NCBI GenBank assembly: GCA_902528575.1
Contig: CABZSV010000001.1
Span: forward strand, 1 to 64,000
DNA: 64,000 nt
Direction: 5' to 3'
Origin: an uncultured Pelagibacteraceae bacterium
Lineage (GTDB): Bacteria > Pseudomonadota > Alphaproteobacteria > Pelagibacterales > Pelagibacteraceae
A program made the translations under genes and the position numbers. The notes beneath the pieces were generated by a model. The model worked only from the letters and a program-made list of their open reading frames with translations. It did not search any database and had not been told where the DNA came from. Numbering within the stretch: the first letter of the stretch is position 1; each line of letters starts with the position of its first letter. Of this stretch, positions 33,865 through 42,379 are shown in pieces.

Positions 33865-34611
33865 TCATACCAGATAATCATACAAAAGCTTTGCACTAGT
33901 AACAAAAATTAAAGCATATAAAATATTGTAAAATAATTTTTCCTCTATAATTTTAAGTAGTTGATATCCAATTAATATTCCAAGCAATGCAACTGGAAAC
34001 AGTGTTGCTGACTGTTTAAAAGACTCAAAGTTTGTCATAGATAAACTAATATACAAAGGAAGTTTAATTAAATTTACGAAAGTGAAAAAAAATATTCTTG
34101 TACCTACATAAATTTCTTTTTTCATTCTAAGTGGAAGTAAATAAAGGCTAGTTGGAGTTCCTCCTGCATGTACGCAAAAACTTGTAAATCCTGCCACGAC
34201 TGAACAACTGCCACCTTTAAAAAAGTTTTTTTCTGATTTTTTTTCCTTATTTTTTTTAAAAAAAAAGTAATGTCCTGCAAATAAGAAGCCCATAACTCCA
34301 ATAATGAATTTTAGTAATTCCTCTGAAAAATATGAAAAAGTTAATGATCCAATAAATATCCCAATAGCTGCAAATGGAACCATTAATTTTAAAGTTCCTA
34401 AGTCAAATTCTTTTCTATATTTATAAACAGCAATAAAATCTGAAAATATTAATATTGGTAAAATAATTCCTAAAGCTTGATTTAATGGCATCACTATCGT
34501 CATTAATGGTACAGAAATTAAAGTCATTGAGCCACCAAGACCTGATTTTGCAATTCCGTATAAAATAATAGCAGGAACAACAGTTAAGAAAAATAAGAAG
34601 TTTATTTCCAT
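33865..34611 (-). CDS. TauE/SafE (TSUP) family permease
   Basis: This 248-residue membrane protein has about seven or eight helices and the TSUP repeats (YGIAKSGLGGSMTLISVPLM near 18-37 and GFTSFCVHAGGTPTSLYLLPL near 135-155). It is the compact form of the family and is only distantly similar to the longer protein at 6191-7270. Substrate is unknown; family members export sulfite or other organosulfur or carboxylate anions. It overlaps the small GNAT gene by ten bases. Confidence 0.83.
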   Translation of the reverse strand: MEINFLFFLTVVPAIILYGIAKSGLGGSMTLISVPLMTIVMPLNQALGIILPILIFSDFIAVYKYRKEFDLGTLKLMVPFAAIGIFIGSLTFSYFSEELLKFIIGVMGFLFAGHYFFFKKNKEKKSEKNFFKGGSCSVVAGFTSFCVHAGGTPTSLYLLPLRMKKEIYVGTRIFFFTFVNLIKLPLYISLSMTNFESFKQSATLFPVALLGILIGYQLLKIIEEKLFYNILYALIFVTSAKLLYDYLV

Positions 34612-34871
34612 CTATTTAAGGATTTTAATAATTTTGACCCTAAAGGACTAATTGGTTCTTGAAGTATAATTTCTTTTTTGGTTTTTTGTTTTACTAATTC
34701 TAATAATTTAGTTGCTAAACCTTGTTTTCTAAAAATTGGATTAACAAAAATATACTCTACCTCGCCTTTCTCATTAAATCTAACAAAGCCTATTGTTGTA
34801 TTTTCATTTTTAAAGGTAAAAACTCCATCTGTTTCCTTTATTTCAAAATTTGAAACATCAAGACTGTTCAT
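34602..34871 (-). CDS. Small GNAT-type acetyltransferase
   Basis: This 89-residue protein is of the minimal YjdJ/GNAT size. Residues 25-60 read NTTIGFVRFNEKGEVEYIFVNP, then FRKQGLATKLLELV, where RKQGLATKLL fits the R/Q-x-x-G-x-A/G acetyl-CoA loop. It has no signal peptide. The substrate is unknown. It lies between a two-helix membrane peptide gene and the TSUP gene, and the whole run appears co-transcribed with the ABC-2 exporter upstream. Confidence 0.75.
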   Translation of the reverse strand: MNSLDVSNFEIKETDGVFTFKNENTTIGFVRFNEKGEVEYIFVNPIFRKQGLATKLLELVKQKTKKEIILQEPISPLGSKLLKSLNRWK

Positions 34872-34876
34872 AAATC

Positions 34877-35041
34877 CTAGTAATTCAGGAGCAATAGAAT
34901 TACCGCAATCGCAGCAATTATTGAGCTTAAGACAACATAATTAAGCTTAATATTGAATTTTTTTTCTACAAATTCGGTAATTTTCTCCCAGAACAAAACA
35001 ATCAAAAAAATAATAATAGCTGGAAGAATATATTTAATCAT
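34877..35041 (-). CDS. Small two-helix membrane protein
   Basis: A 54-residue reading frame has the start ATG at 35041, three bases after the ABC permease stop, and its stop is five bases before the GNAT gene. The sequence has two hydrophobic segments (about 4-18, YILPAIIIFLIVLFW, and 36-53, VVLSSIIAAIAVILLLLN) joined by a charged loop (EKITEFVEKKFN). It fills the gap in an otherwise gapless operon, which favours a true gene. No family is recognised. Confidence 0.6.
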   Translation of the reverse strand: MIKYILPAIIIFLIVLFWEKITEFVEKKFNIKLNYVVLSSIIAAIAVILLLLNY

Positions 35042-35044
35042 TAT

Positions 35045-35812
35045 TTATGCTTTTATATTATAACCTTTTTTTAGAAGACTTGTTACTATCACTATACAAA
35101 TAATCAAAAAACTTAACATTAAACCAACACTTATCCATATATTAAAATCTGAAACTCCATAAAATGAAAATCTTAATCCATTTATCAGATATACTACTGG
35201 ATTAAAATATGTAACTATTTGCCAAAACTCTGGAAGCATGTCTAAAGAATATAAGCTTCCACCTAAAAAAACCATTGGAGTTATAACAAGAGTTGGTATG
35301 ATTGACATTTGTTCGAAATTAGAACTAATCAATCCAATTAAAAAACCGAATAATGCAAATGTAAATGAAACTAATACTAAAAGAAAAATCATCAATATTG
35401 GGAATTGCACTTCAACTTCAACAAAAAAAGTTGAAGTAATAAATATCATACAACCTACAATTAAAGTTTTAGTTGCTCCTGCGCCAACAAATGCAAGAAC
35501 TATTTCTAGAGTTGAAATTGGTGCTGCTAAAATTTCATAAATTGTTCCATTAAATTTAGGAAAAAAAATACCAAAAGATGTGTTGCTTATTGATTGAGTT
35601 AATAATGTAAGCATCAACAAACCAGGTACAATATATGATCCATAACTAATGCCATCAATATTTTCAACATATCCTCCAATTACTGAACCAAAAACAATAA
35701 AATATAAAGAAGTAGATAAAACTGGCGATAATAAAGATTGCATCAATGTTCGTCTAAATCTATCCATCTCATGAAGATAAATTGCTTTAAATGCGTAATA
35801 ATTAAATTTCAT
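35045..35812 (-). CDS. ABC-2 type transporter permease
   Basis: This 255-residue inner-membrane protein has six hydrophobic helices. It starts with [25 protein letters not shown], an ABC-2 elbow region, and continues with [19 protein letters not shown] and [17 protein letters not shown], the conserved late loop. It resembles permeases for drugs, polysaccharide or sodium export. It is encoded right after its ATPase, overlapping by 11 bases. Substrate is unknown. Confidence 0.88.
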   Translation of the reverse strand: MKFNYYAFKAIYLHEMDRFRRTLMQSLLSPVLSTSLYFIVFGSVIGGYVENIDGISYGSYIVPGLLMLTLLTQSISNTSFGIFFPKFNGTIYEILAAPISTLEIVLAFVGAGATKTLIVGCMIFITSTFFVEVEVQFPILMIFLLVLVSFTFALFGFLIGLISSNFEQMSIIPTLVITPMVFLGGSLYSLDMLPEFWQIVTYFNPVVYLINGLRFSFYGVSDFNIWISVGLMLSFLIICIVIVTSLLKKGYNIKA

Positions 35813-36737
35813 TGTTTTCCTTTACTAAACTAACAAAAATCTTTTCTAGTGTACTCTGTTCTGTTTTTAGATCCTTCAGTTTAAATCCTGAATCTTTTAA
35901 ATCTTGAAGTAAATTTGTAATACCTGTTTGTTTTGCTTGAACGTTATAAGTATAGTCAATTGACATTTTATCTTTTCCGATTTCAAGTTGATATTTTTCT
36001 AAACTACTTGGTATTTCTTTGACCTCTTCCTGTAAGTCTACTGTAAGTTTCTTATGACCCATTTTCTTTAATAACTCTTTTGTTTCATCAACCACTATGA
36101 TTTCTCCTTGATTGATTACTCCTACTCTGTCTGCAATAGCTTCAGCTTCTTCTATGTAGTGTGTGGTTAAAATTATTGTAACACCAGTTTTTCTCAAACT
36201 CTCAACAACTTTCCACATGTCTTGTCTTAACTCAACATCTACTCCAGCAGTTGGTTCATCTAAAAACAAAATAGTTGGTTCATGAGATAATGCTTTAGCA
36301 ATCAAAACTCTTCTTTTCATTCCACCAGACAATTGTCTGAGTCTTAAGTCTTTTTTATCCCACAAACTTAAATCTTTTAAAACTTTCTCAATATGTTTTG
36401 CGTCAGGTTTCTTTCCATACAAACCTCTAGAATAGGAAACGTTATTAAATACTGTTTCAAATTGCTCAAGAGTTAACTCTTGTGGAACTAAACCAATTTT
36501 TGACCTTGTTTCTCTGTAATCATCAATTATATCAAATTCGTCTACTGTAACATTACCAGAAGATGGTCTTACTATCCCACAGATAATACTTATTAGAGTT
36601 GTTTTTCCTGCGCCATTTGGTCCAAGCATTGCAAAAATTTCACCTTTTTTAATATTAAGATTTATGTTTTTTAATGCCTCAAAACCATTGTCGTATACTT
36701 TTGATAGGTTGTTTATGCTTATTTGATCGTTTGACAT
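35802..36737 (-). CDS. ABC-2 transporter ATP-binding protein (DrrA/NatA-like)
   Basis: This 311-residue ATPase starts most plausibly at the ATG at 36737 ([18 protein letters not shown]); a TTG at 36761 or ATG at 36749 would add a few residues. Walker A is GPNGAGKTT, the signature is [14 protein letters not shown], Walker B is [12 protein letters not shown], and the H-loop is [11 protein letters not shown]-terminal extension of about 90 residues is typical of exporter ATPases of the DrrA type. It pairs with the adjacent ABC-2 permease. Confidence 0.9.
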   Translation of the reverse strand: MSNDQISINNLSKVYDNGFEALKNINLNIKKGEIFAMLGPNGAGKTTLISIICGIVRPSSGNVTVDEFDIIDDYRETRSKIGLVPQELTLEQFETVFNNVSYSRGLYGKKPDAKHIEKVLKDLSLWDKKDLRLRQLSGGMKRRVLIAKALSHEPTILFLDEPTAGVDVELRQDMWKVVESLRKTGVTIILTTHYIEEAEAIADRVGVINQGEIIVVDETKELLKKMGHKKLTVDLQEEVKEIPSSLEKYQLEIGKDKMSIDYTYNVQAKQTGITNLLQDLKDSGFKLKDLKTEQSTLEKIFVSLVKENNEI

Positions 36738-36805
36738 GTAGATAAGCATATATAGAGACAATTTATGGTATTACAATAAATTTTAATTTTCCTTAGTTTA
36801 AAACA

Positions 36806-37174
36806 ATGAAAAAATTTTTAGTATTTATCTGTTTTGTATTAACATTTAGCTCCAAAGCAATTGGAAAAGAAACTACTTACAGTAAAGAATTGTTTGATAA
36901 AGCTCTATCGGAGGGAAAAGTTGTTGTGGTAAGTTCTTGGATTAAATATTGCTCATCATGTGCAGGCCAAATGAAAGTTTTAAAAAAAGCAAAAAAAGAT
37001 TTTGATAATATGGAATACTTTGCTTTTGATGTGACAAATAAAGAAATCGCTCAATTTTTTAATGTTCAATATCAAACAACACTATTAATTTTTAAAGATA
37101 ATAAAGAAGTTTACAGAAGCATTGGTGAGACAACCAAAGAACTTATTTATGATGCTTTAAAATCCTCTATCTAA
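36806..37174 (+). CDS. Secreted thioredoxin-like protein
   Basis: This 122-residue protein has a signal peptide (MKKFLVFICFVLTFSSKAIG) and a thioredoxin fold with SWIKYCSSCAGQMKVL, a CSSC active site near residues 50-53, and the cis-Pro strand replaced by FNVQYQTTLLIFK, where a Thr stands at the usual Pro position. It resembles the C-terminal domain of DsbD. Likely periplasmic thiol-disulfide exchange. It is divergent from the ABC ATPase and convergent with thiV, whose stop it overlaps by eight bases. Confidence 0.8.
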   Translation: MKKFLVFICFVLTFSSKAIGKETTYSKELFDKALSEGKVVVVSSWIKYCSSCAGQMKVLKKAKKDFDNMEYFAFDVTNKEIAQFFNVQYQTTLLIFKDNKEVYRSIGETTKELIYDALKSSI

Positions 37175-38606
37175 ATTTAATTTTTAAAATTATTGCAGGC
37201 AAGAAAGTTGCAATCAAAAAAGATAAAAATAATAAAGATTGAGCCATAAAAGGTGAAAATAAATCTTTAGGAAAAATTACTCCCACTAATAAACTTTTCG
37301 AAAAATCTGGAAATGGAAACATTAAAAATCCAGCAACTAGACCAATTATAATTGAAACATAAGCGGTATTTTCATTTACTTTATTATAGAAACTATAAAA
37401 AACAGTCACTACAAATGCACAACAAAATAAATCTGCAACTAAGAATAAATATAATATATCAAACCCTTTTGAAGCAACACCAAAAGCAATTACAGACAAG
37501 ATTAAAATAAAATATTTGGAAATTTTTAAATAATTAGTTTTTTGATCTAAATTAAAAGTTGCTTTACCATCAACTACAAACAAACTAGAAATAGCATTAA
37601 CCAAAGTATCAACGGTCGAAATTGTCAAAGCAAGACCAAGGATAACGATCAATAAGGATAAAATTTCTGTTTGATCTTTTAATAATAAACTAAAAAATCC
37701 TAAATCAGGTCTAACAGATGGATCTATTGAAAATGAAACCATTCCAATAAAACCCATTAAGAAAACTATCGGAACAATAATAAAAAAAGAAATTACCAAA
37801 CCACCTTTTAATGTTTGATAATCTTTTGCCGCATATACTCTTTGCCAATTTCCTTGATGAAATAAATTAGTTGCTGCGACTGCTATAAAGAAAGTTAACC
37901 CAGCAGTATATCCTGGAATATAATTTGAACTTATTAATTGAGGATTTTTCTCATTAATAAAAGAAAATGAAAAATTATCTCCTGAAGAGGAACTAATAAT
38001 TGAAATTAAAATAAATAACAAAACACCAATTACAACCATTTGAATATTGTCAGTGAATATTGATGCTCTTAATCCCCCATAAAGAGTGTAACTTAAAGTA
38101 GCTACCAAGACTATTAATGCTGTAATCCACAATTCTGTTCCAGATATATAATTAATTAATACAGCAACTGCCGTTACTTCAGCACAAAGAAAAATGAACA
38201 TATAAAAGATTGTCATTAACAAAATTAACTTAAATAGACTTTTGCCAAATTTTTTTCTCATAAACTCAACTAAAGAAGATCCTTTTGGAAACTCGTTTCT
38301 AATTTTTTTTCCAAAATAAATTAAGAAAATCATTGGAAAAGCTGTGCCTAATGCATAACCAATAACAGCACCTGCCCCACCCCACGTTGCGGCCGCAACT
38401 GGTCCAAATAAAATCCAAGCTCCTAAAGCTGATGCTACAAGACTTGTAGTGAGCGAAAATAAACCAATGTTTCTATTTGCAGTTAAATAATTATTTATGC
38501 CCTTATATTTATTTGAGTGAAAAATTCCTAAAAAAGAGAATATTAAACTAATTGCGATAACTAATATTAATGATGTTGATTGTGTTAAAAAATATGTTTT
38601 ATCCAT
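37167..38606 (-). CDS. thiV: Sodium:solute symporter under TPP riboswitch control (ThiV)
   Basis: This 479-residue SSS-family permease has about thirteen helices, with motifs such as LGAWILFGPVAAATWGGAGAV, ATLSYTLYGGLRASIFTDN and TISTVDTLVNAISSLF (sodium-site helix 8). A TPP riboswitch lies directly upstream. In SAR11, a TPP-riboswitch-controlled SSS protein called ThiV has been proposed to import the thiamine pyrimidine precursor (HMP/AmMP) that these cells require. The riboswitch shows that it carries thiamine or a precursor; which one is inferred from the published SAR11 work. Confidence 0.87.
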   Translation of the reverse strand: MDKTYFLTQSTSLILVIAISLIFSFLGIFHSNKYKGINNYLTANRNIGLFSLTTSLVASALGAWILFGPVAAATWGGAGAVIGYALGTAFPMIFLIYFGKKIRNEFPKGSSLVEFMRKKFGKSLFKLILLMTIFYMFIFLCAEVTAVAVLINYISGTELWITALIVLVATLSYTLYGGLRASIFTDNIQMVVIGVLLFILISIISSSSGDNFSFSFINEKNPQLISSNYIPGYTAGLTFFIAVAATNLFHQGNWQRVYAAKDYQTLKGGLVISFFIIVPIVFLMGFIGMVSFSIDPSVRPDLGFFSLLLKDQTEILSLLIVILGLALTISTVDTLVNAISSLFVVDGKATFNLDQKTNYLKISKYFILILSVIAFGVASKGFDILYLFLVADLFCCAFVVTVFYSFYNKVNENTAYVSIIIGLVAGFLMFPFPDFSKSLLVGVIFPKDLFSPFMAQSLLFLSFLIATFLPAIILKIKFR

Positions 38607-38613
38607 TTTATCC

Positions 38614-38676
38614 CTTTCTGAATTACCGGACAGGTTCTTAGGGTATGATCTCAGTCTGTTAAGACACCCCTTCTTA
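38614..38676 (-). promoter_or_regulatory. TPP riboswitch (THI box)
   Basis: On the minus strand the leader reads GGGGTGTC, a minimal P3 loop, GACTGAGATCATACCC, then AAGAACCTG and CCGGTAAT, matching the conserved THI-box elements GGGGTG, CTGAGA, ACCC, GAACCTG and GGTAAT in order and spacing. P3 is very short (GTC/GAC), as in other compact SAR11 riboswitches. The aptamer's end runs into AAAGGGA, the probable ribosome-binding site, and the thiV ATG follows within ten bases. Control is therefore probably at translation start. Confidence 0.92.
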
Positions 38677-38732
38677 TAGTGTTTATATTATATTAATCTA
38701 TATAGCTAGTGATTTAAAATTAATTTCTTAAA

Positions 38733-39026
38733 TTATTTTTGACTCTTATGATTCATTATTTCAATCATGCATTGAGTTGCGTACTCTCTCCATTCAGATG
38801 AGTTTTTGTTTTTTAAGCTATTAAGATGGTTTCTGTTACTTTGAATGTCATCTTTATGTTTAATATAATCAGCCCCGTTTAGATTTTTCTCCATTTCGAA
38901 TAAATTAGTTTCCATTGCCTTTATCCATTCGTTTCCAAGCTCAACACATTTTTGATCATCTTTTTCATCACAAATTTGTTTAAAAAAATTAAAGATAACA
39001 TCATCAGTATTAACTGAAGTATTCAT
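38733..39026 (-). CDS. Hypothetical small acidic/charged protein
   Basis: This 97-residue soluble, helical protein has three cysteines (QICDEKDDQKCVELG and ATQCMIEI) and many charged residues; there is no signal peptide. It starts three bases after the stop of the pentapeptide-repeat gene and is on the same strand, so the two are co-transcribed. No family is recognised. It is the last gene before the thiV leader region. Confidence 0.65.
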   Translation of the reverse strand: MNTSVNTDDVIFNFFKQICDEKDDQKCVELGNEWIKAMETNLFEMEKNLNGADYIKHKDDIQSNRNHLNSLKNKNSSEWREYATQCMIEIMNHKSQK

Positions 39027-39029
39027 TAA

Positions 39030-39554
39030 TTATTGTTTACAGGTACCGATAGATTCTGGACCACAAGTTTGACCATTGGTCCATGTTGCTCCAGTTAAAT
39101 TAGCTCCATCAAAATTAGCATTAGTGATATTAGAAGATGTAAAGTTGGCTTCCATTAAATTAGAGTTTTGAAAATTTGCTTCGATTAAAGTTGCTCCCAT
39201 AAAATCAACTCTAGTTAGGTTTGCTCCAGTAAAGTTAGTTTTTTCAAAATTTGCACCAATTGAAACAGACTCATAAAGATTAGCTCTAACAAAGGTAGAC
39301 TCTGGAAAAGTTCCAAACGATAAATTTGAAGTCATCATTATACTTTTATCAAAATTTACTTGAATAAAACTTGCAAAAGAAAGATTTGAATTTGGAAGAT
39401 AACTTCCTTGTAAATCTTGCGAGTCTGAAAATCTACAATTAGAATAATCAACCCCTTCTGTTAAGGGATCATCACATGCGGCATTTGAATTTGTGAAAAA
39501 TAACAAACTAAATAAAGCAAGTAAGATAATTTTTTTCATATAAAAAGTTAACAA
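39030..39554 (-). CDS. Secreted pentapeptide-repeat protein
   Basis: This 174-residue protein has an N-terminal signal peptide ending SNAAC. It then has at least ten A(N/D)Lxx-type five-residue repeats (SNLSFASF, ANLYES, ANFEKTNFTGANLTRVDF and so on) from about 45 to 160, giving a right-handed quadrilateral beta helix. Cysteines at the start and end of the mature region (CDDP, CRFSD, CGPES, CKQ) may cap the helix by disulfides. Function unknown; such helices mediate binding. Predicted periplasmic. Confidence 0.87.
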   Translation of the reverse strand: MLTFYMKKIILLALFSLLFFTNSNAACDDPLTEGVDYSNCRFSDSQDLQGSYLPNSNLSFASFIQVNFDKSIMMTSNLSFGTFPESTFVRANLYESVSIGANFEKTNFTGANLTRVDFMGATLIEANFQNSNLMEANFTSSNITNANFDGANLTGATWTNGQTCGPESIGTCKQ

Positions 39555-39600
39555 ATAAAATATGTCAAAACAATGAATGATTTAAATTTTAATAAAAATT

Positions 39601-40638
39601 TTATATTCTTACTTTTTTACCAGTTTTTGCACTTTTAGTTATTGCTGCAAAAATTTTGAGAGAAATTAAACCATCATTACCATTCACTTTTGGTTTAACT
39701 TTTTTAGTCACTACATCAGCAAAATGGTCAATTTGGTTTACTAATGTGTTGTCATCTTTTTTGTTTTTATCTTCATTAACAAATATCTTATTCCACCAGC
39801 TTCTTTCTTTTTTATAAAACCAATATTTAAGATTAGGAAACTGTAAAGAACCTTTTGTGCCTCCAATCATATATGCAGATTGGTTGGTAATTGGGTATGC
39901 AGGATTTTCTCCAGCGGTTAATTCGTAACTCCACGGTGCAACAATTGTATCTGACAAATTAAGTGTACAAAGCGCTCCTGAATTAAAGATCAAGCTAATT
40001 GTAGCTGTATCCTCTACTTGAAATTTTCTTGTTTTATTAGCTGTAAATGCTTGAACATATTTTATTGAACCTAACAAATAACAAATCATATCAATATCGT
40101 GCACTAAATTGATACCTAAAGGCCCTCCACCTTTCCTAACTCTCCATTTTTCTTTGTAATAAGCTTTATGTTTATATAACCAGCATAAAACGTTTGCGGA
40201 AACAATATTACCCAATCTACCTTTCTTAATAACGTCTTTTACCTTAGAGACTATTGAATTGTGTCGACGATGATATCCAATCAATAATGGTGTTTTGTTC
40301 TTGTTTGCACTATTTATAATTTTTTTTGCAGATTGAATATTATCTGAAATAGGTTTTTCTAAAAGAACTGGTACTTTGTTTTTTAAAAAACTTACAGTAT
40401 GTTTTTCATGCAATTGATTAGGAGTAGCAACAATTACAGCATCGAGTTTTTTTGAATATAAAAGCTCCGATACATTTGAATACAATGGAATTTTATATTT
40501 TTTGGATAAATTTTTAGCATTATTACTAATATCTACTATTGAATGAAGATTTGCTTTCTTTGATTTTTGAATAGCTTTAATGTGTTGTAAGCCCATTAAA
40601 CCTGTTCCAACTATAGAGATATTAATTTTTTTACCCAT
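39601..40638 (-). CDS. Gfo/Idh/MocA family NAD(P)-dependent oxidoreductase
   Basis: This 345-residue protein has an N-terminal Rossmann fold (NISIVGTGLMGLQHIKAI, residues 4-21) and the family's VPVLLEKPISDN (EKP) near 91-102. H-bearing substrate loops such as GINLVHDIDMI follow in the C-terminal domain. It oxidises or reduces a sugar or sugar acid hydroxyl. It is the last gene of the sugar ABC operon that begins with the binding protein at 46577, after aldose epimerase and SDR. The substrate is presumably the sugar that operon imports. Confidence 0.88.
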   Translation of the reverse strand: MGKKINISIVGTGLMGLQHIKAIQKSKKANLHSIVDISNNAKNLSKKYKIPLYSNVSELLYSKKLDAVIVATPNQLHEKHTVSFLKNKVPVLLEKPISDNIQSAKKIINSANKNKTPLLIGYHRRHNSIVSKVKDVIKKGRLGNIVSANVLCWLYKHKAYYKEKWRVRKGGGPLGINLVHDIDMICYLLGSIKYVQAFTANKTRKFQVEDTATISLIFNSGALCTLNLSDTIVAPWSYELTAGENPAYPITNQSAYMIGGTKGSLQFPNLKYWFYKKERSWWNKIFVNEDKNKKDDNTLVNQIDHFADVVTKKVKPKVNGNDGLISLKIFAAITKSAKTGKKVRI

Positions 40639-40641
40639 AAA

Positions 40642-41610
40642 TTAACTAATTTTAATTTTTGTAAAGCATGTATACCTTTTATTAGGTTTAATTAAAGTAC
40701 TTGGAAAATTTTTTTTATTAGGTGCATCAGGAAAGTATTGAGTTTCTAAACAAACACCCTGGTAAGGAAATAATTTTTTTTTGTAATTTAGATTTTGTGC
40801 TGAATAAAGTTGAACACCAGGTAAATTTGAAAAAAAATCAACTTGAATATTAGTATTATTATTTTTTAAAGTTCCAACATAATTTCTATTATTTCTTTTT
40901 ACAACAAAAGTTGTGTCAAAACCTTTAAATTTAATATTGAGATTTTTAGTTTTAAAATAATTTAATTTTTTACCAATGTTTTCAAAATTTAAAAAATCAT
41001 TAATAGTTTTTTTTACATTTTTGAATCTACCAGTTGGGATTAGATTTTTATTTATTTGAAGATATTTAGATGAGTTTAATTTTAACTCATGATTATAAAT
41101 CATTTTTTTTTTATTTTTTTCTAAATTCCAATAACTATGATTAGTTAAATTAACATGAGTACTTTTATTAGATTTGTATTCGTATTTTATAATAAGAAAT
41201 TTATTTCTTAATTGATAAGTACAATTAACAACTAGATTTCCTGGAAAGCCTTGATCGTTATCTATTGAATGGATTTGATATACTATTTTTTCTCTTGTTT
41301 GATTTAATTTTTTCCATGGGAGAATTGAGAAACCGACTTTACCACCATGAAGTATGTTTTTTCCCTCATTTGCATTTAAAATAAATTTTTTATTACCTAT
41401 CTTAAATTTTGCATTAGAAATTCTACTTGCATATCTTCCACAAGTAGATCCAACACTTGGATGTTTATACCGATAGTTTTCTTTTGATCCTAAATTTAAA
41501 ATTAAATTTATTTTCTTTTTTTTTTGATAAACTTCAAAAAGACTGGCACCGTAATTAAGAGTTTGAACTCTTAGATATTTATTTTGAATTGTAGAGCTTT
41601 CAACTTTCAC
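40642..41610 (-). CDS. galM: Aldose 1-epimerase (GalM-like)
   Basis: This 322-residue mutarotase-fold protein has family landmarks in RYASRISNAKFKIG (Arg near the catalytic site), NLTNHSYWNLE (His of the catalytic pair) and the C-terminal YQGVCLETQYFPDAPN, where the Glu is the catalytic base. It interconverts alpha and beta anomers of hexoses. It starts five bases after the SDR gene ends and lies three bases before the Gfo/Idh/MocA gene, so it belongs to the same operon. A mutarotase next to a dehydrogenase suggests direct oxidation of an imported aldose. Confidence 0.86.
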   Translation of the reverse strand: MKVESSTIQNKYLRVQTLNYGASLFEVYQKKKKINLILNLGSKENYRYKHPSVGSTCGRYASRISNAKFKIGNKKFILNANEGKNILHGGKVGFSILPWKKLNQTREKIVYQIHSIDNDQGFPGNLVVNCTYQLRNKFLIIKYEYKSNKSTHVNLTNHSYWNLEKNKKKMIYNHELKLNSSKYLQINKNLIPTGRFKNVKKTINDFLNFENIGKKLNYFKTKNLNIKFKGFDTTFVVKRNNRNYVGTLKNNNTNIQVDFFSNLPGVQLYSAQNLNYKKKLFPYQGVCLETQYFPDAPNKKNFPSTLIKPNKRYTCFTKIKIS

Positions 41611-41615
41611 CTAGA

Positions 41616-42377
41616 TCAAGTTATACCACCATCAACAATAAAGCTTTGTTTTGTACATCCTGATGATTGATCTGATGCTAAAAACATCACTAACTGAGCC
41701 ACATCGTTTGGTTTTAACTGTCTTTTTAAAGCTTGGCTATCCAAGATAAGTTTTTTATATTTTGGTGTTAACCAATGTTTAATTTGTCTTTCAGTTGCAA
41801 TTGAACCAGGTACAACTGAATTTGTTCTAATATTGTATTTTCCATATTCTTGAGCAAATGATCTTGTTAAACCGACAACAGCAGATTTGGCAGTTTCATA
41901 AACTACTTTATCTCCTTCTCCTAACATCCATGAGACTGAACTTAAATTTACAATAGATCCTGCTTTAATTTTTTTCATTCCTTTTATGACTGCCTTAGCA
42001 GCAAAGAAATAATGTTTTAAATTTACATCCATTCTGTTTTGCCAATATTTTTCATCAACTTGGTCCGTAGAATGTCTATCATCATTTGCTGCATTGTTGA
42101 TTAAAGCATGTATAGGTCCTTTGGTAGAAATAATTTTTTTAATAATTTTTTCTAATTTATTAATATCTAATAAATTACACTCTATAAATGTTGGTAATCT
42201 AAATTTATTTTTTTTTATTTTGTTTAATAATTTTTTTGTTTCTTTTAAATCAATATCAACAAAATGTACTTCACTTCCTTGCTCACAAAAATGCTCAACG
42301 ATTGATGCCCCAATTCCTGAACCTCCGCCAGTTATAAATATTCTTTTATTTTTTAAATCTGAATATTTTACTTTCAT
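41616..42377 (-). CDS. SDR family dehydrogenase in the sugar ABC operon
   Basis: This 253-residue short-chain dehydrogenase has the cofactor motif TGGGSGIG near residues 16-23, NNAA in the middle, and a catalytic Ser/Tyr/Lys set from SSVSW and YETAK. The final FIVDGGIT is typical of classical SDRs. It aligns without gaps, over its full length, with the SDR encoded at 52462-53223, and they share roughly half their residues by eye. In this operon it may be the sugar 1-dehydrogenase; the substrate cannot be read directly. Confidence 0.88.
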   Translation of the reverse strand: MKVKYSDLKNKRIFITGGGSGIGASIVEHFCEQGSEVHFVDIDLKETKKLLNKIKKNKFRLPTFIECNLLDINKLEKIIKKIISTKGPIHALINNAANDDRHSTDQVDEKYWQNRMDVNLKHYFFAAKAVIKGMKKIKAGSIVNLSSVSWMLGEGDKVVYETAKSAVVGLTRSFAQEYGKYNIRTNSVVPGSIATERQIKHWLTPKYKKLILDSQALKRQLKPNDVAQLVMFLASDQSSGCTKQSFIVDGGIT

Positions 42378-42379
42378 TA

